Assembly: GCA_035493835.1 (NCBI GenBank)
Contig: DATJHO010000080.1
Location: 1 to 6,336 of the forward strand
Source: DASZTU01 sp035493835
GTDB lineage: Bacteria > Pseudomonadota > Alphaproteobacteria > Rhizobiales > Devosiaceae
Length of the DNA stretch: 6,336 nucleotides
Direction of reading: 5' to 3'
How positions within the stretch are numbered: the stretch's first letter is position 1; every line of letters starts with the position of its first letter. The notes under the pieces were generated by a model. That model did no database searches. It worked only from the letters and a program-made list of their open reading frames with translations, and was not told the origin of the DNA. The translations under genes were made by a program, and so were the position numbers. Positions 5,248 through 6,336 of this stretch are shown in pieces.

Positions 5248-5622
5248 TCAATAGCCCAAAGGCGGCTTTGGTGGCGCCTCCGGCTCGGCTCGGCGCATGT
5301 AGTCGATATCGATCGTGCCGATGACCCGGTAGGCCCGATAGGCCAGCGTCAACAGGAAGGTGAAGAGCGCAAAGCCGATGACGATCGCTGTCAGGATCAG
5401 CGCCTGGGGCAGCGGATTGGCGACCGCGCCGGGGACCGTGACGCCCTCGGATAGTATGGGAGGCGCATCCCGCGTCAGCCGCCCCCCAACCAGGATCAGC
5501 AGGTTGATGCCGTTGCCCAGCAGGGCGAGGCCGAACAAGATCCGCAGCATCGACCGGGCCAGCAGCAGATAGATGGCCGCCGCGATGAACGCTCCGGCAA
5601 GGATTGCAAACGCGGTGCCCAT
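5248..5622 (-). CDS. mnhC: Mrp/Mnh cation:proton antiporter subunit C
   Basis: Encodes a 124-residue NuoK-like membrane subunit. Three hydrophobic segments are seen (about 4-21, 26-47, 74-97). The family blocks GLALLGNGINLLIL (31-44) and ANPLPQALILTAIVIGFALFTF (68-89) are clear. The C-terminal 25 residues are polar and proline-rich (EAPPKPPLGY). The ATG at 5622 shares one base with the mnhB stop (TGATG); GGAG lies 11 nt upstream, rather far, so coupling to mnhB is likely. In the complex, C sits next to D, as NuoK sits next to its antiporter-like neighbours in complex I. Confidence 0.95.
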   Translation of the reverse strand: MGTAFAILAGAFIAAAIYLLLARSMLRILFGLALLGNGINLLILVGGRLTRDAPPILSEGVTVPGAVANPLPQALILTAIVIGFALFTFLLTLAYRAYRVIGTIDIDYMRRAEPEAPPKPPLGY

Positions 5623-6044
5623 CAGCGTTCCGGCTCCCCTGCTTCAAGGGTCAGGAAGATCGCCGACACCGTGCCGAAGACCGAAAGGAACACGCCGAAA
5701 TCGAACAGCATTGGCGTCGACAGGGCGACCTCGACACCTGCGATATGGCTGATGGTCCAAAGCCCGGTCAGGAACGGTGCGGCCACGAAGACGGACAAAA
5801 GGCCCGCGAGCACGGCGACAACCACGCCCGAACCGGCAATGGCGAGCGGTGGCACATGCAGGGCCCGCTCGACCGCCTCCACCCCCGCCGCCATGCCATA
5901 GACCGCCACCGCCGCCGCGGCGATCAGGCCGGCAATGAACCCGCCGCCCGGCTCGTTATGCCCGCGCAGCAGCACGAAGGCGGAAAAGACCAGCATGACG
6001 ATGACGATCAGGGGGGCTGCGGTACGGAAGATCAGCGAATTCAT
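5622..6044 (-). CDS. mnhB: Mrp/Mnh cation:proton antiporter subunit B
   Basis: Encodes a 140-residue membrane subunit with four hydrophobic segments (about 9-26, 34-55, 67-90, 112-133). The signatures RGHNEPGGGFIAGL (27-40) and STPMLFDFGVFLSVFG (109-124) are those of MnhB/MrpB. Its length matches a stand-alone B subunit. The ATG at 6044 overlaps the mnhA stop as ATGA and has GGAGG 7 nt upstream. A and B are fused into one protein in some other Mrp operons, so this layout belongs with the seven-gene type. Confidence 0.95.
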   Translation of the reverse strand: MNSLIFRTAAPLIVIVMLVFSAFVLLRGHNEPGGGFIAGLIAAAAVAVYGMAAGVEAVERALHVPPLAIAGSGVVVAVLAGLLSVFVAAPFLTGLWTISHIAGVEVALSTPMLFDFGVFLSVFGTVSAIFLTLEAGEPER

Positions 6045-6336
6045 GGCGCCACCTCCGGCTTGGCCTCGACCGGGGCGCGGGACCGGCGGGGCGGGCGCTT
6101 CACTACGGGGGGGGCCGCGAGCCGGCGGCCGCCGACGACCAGGACGGAAACCGCAATGGCGGCGCCCATCACCACCGAGATCTCGCCCAGCGTATCGAGG
6201 CCACGGAAATCAACGAGGATGACGTTGACGATGTTGCGGCCGTGGGCCAGCGGCACCGAATTGGCCGCAAAGAAGTCACCCAGCCGAGGATCGAAGGGCA
6301 CGGCGAGAACGGCAAGCAGCACGGCTGTCACGCCAC
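6041..6336 (-). CDS. mnhA: Mrp/Mnh cation:proton antiporter subunit A, C-terminal end (partial)
   Basis: The frame is open to the right edge, so only about 98 C-terminal residues of a protein usually some 750-950 residues long are present. The last conserved block of MrpA is here: HGRNIVNVILVDFRGLDTLGEISVV, in which the VNVILVDFRGLDTLGE core is diagnostic, followed by a final hydrophobic segment (VMGAAIAVSVLVV). The protein ends in about 28 mostly basic and proline-rich residues. The GTG at 6331 is an internal valine codon rather than the real start, since the conserved domain needs far more N-terminal sequence. A is the largest antiporter subunit and is related to NuoL; its C-terminal part helps form the cation path in known structures. 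Confidence 0.93.
   Translation of the reverse strand, partial: GVTAVLLAVLAVPFDPRLGDFFAANSVPLAHGRNIVNVILVDFRGLDTLGEISVVMGAAIAVSVLVVGGRRLAAPPVVKRPPRRSRAPVEAKPEVAP

Noticed and set aside
3702..5622. Complex I genes nuoK and nuoM/N
   Set aside because: The proteins are homologous to Nuo subunits, but the neighbours carry MnhA, B, E, F and G hallmarks, which do not occur in nuo operons.
1..6336. CRISPR array, tRNA/rRNA genes, insertion sequence ends or attachment sites
   Set aside because: Looked for on both strands. No repeat-spacer pattern, cloverleaf-like segment, transposase or flanking direct repeats were seen. Composition is even apart from two AT-rich intergenic promoter regions.

Overview
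The window looks like chromosomal core DNA from a high-GC alphaproteobacterium, most likely of the order Hyphomicrobiales (Rhizobiales). Three things point there: a Ros/MucR single-zinc-finger regulator, a DUF6456 protein paired with a DnaA domain IV-only protein, and a free-standing SufE. The genus is not determined from sequence alone. I see no mobile element, CRISPR array, rRNA or tRNA gene.

Layout from left to right. Positions 1-87 probably hold the last codons of an unidentified plus-strand gene, closed by a strong intrinsic terminator (104-136). sufE follows on the plus strand (192-620). From 624 to the right edge, every gene is on the minus strand. sufE meets the first of them tail to tail with only 3 nt between the stop codons. 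In transcription order (right to left) the minus-strand genes are mnhA (3' end only), mnhB, mnhC, mnhD, mnhE, mnhF, mnhG, then a 137-nt gap, mucR with a clear terminator, a 189-nt gap with a likely promoter/operator, and finally a two-gene unit of a DnaA domain IV-like protein and a DUF6456 protein.

The right-hand 3.8 kb is a Mrp/Mnh/Pha multisubunit cation/proton antiporter operon. Its subunits assemble into one inner-membrane complex related to the membrane arm of respiratory complex I, exporting Na+ (or K+) in exchange for protons. Five of the six gene junctions overlap by 1-4 nt and the sixth has a 4-nt gap, which suggests translational coupling and matched subunit production. A and B are separate genes here.

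mucR encodes a global DNA-binding regulator in which aspartate replaces the second zinc-ligand cysteine of classical Ros. The least understood part of the window is the DnaA-like/DUF6456 pair: two small proteins, one with a DnaA-box-binding type fold and no ATPase, joined by a 14-nt overlap. A 20-bp inverted repeat and a weak DnaA-box match lie upstream. That pair is the best candidate here for undescribed biology; the other genes belong to well-known families.
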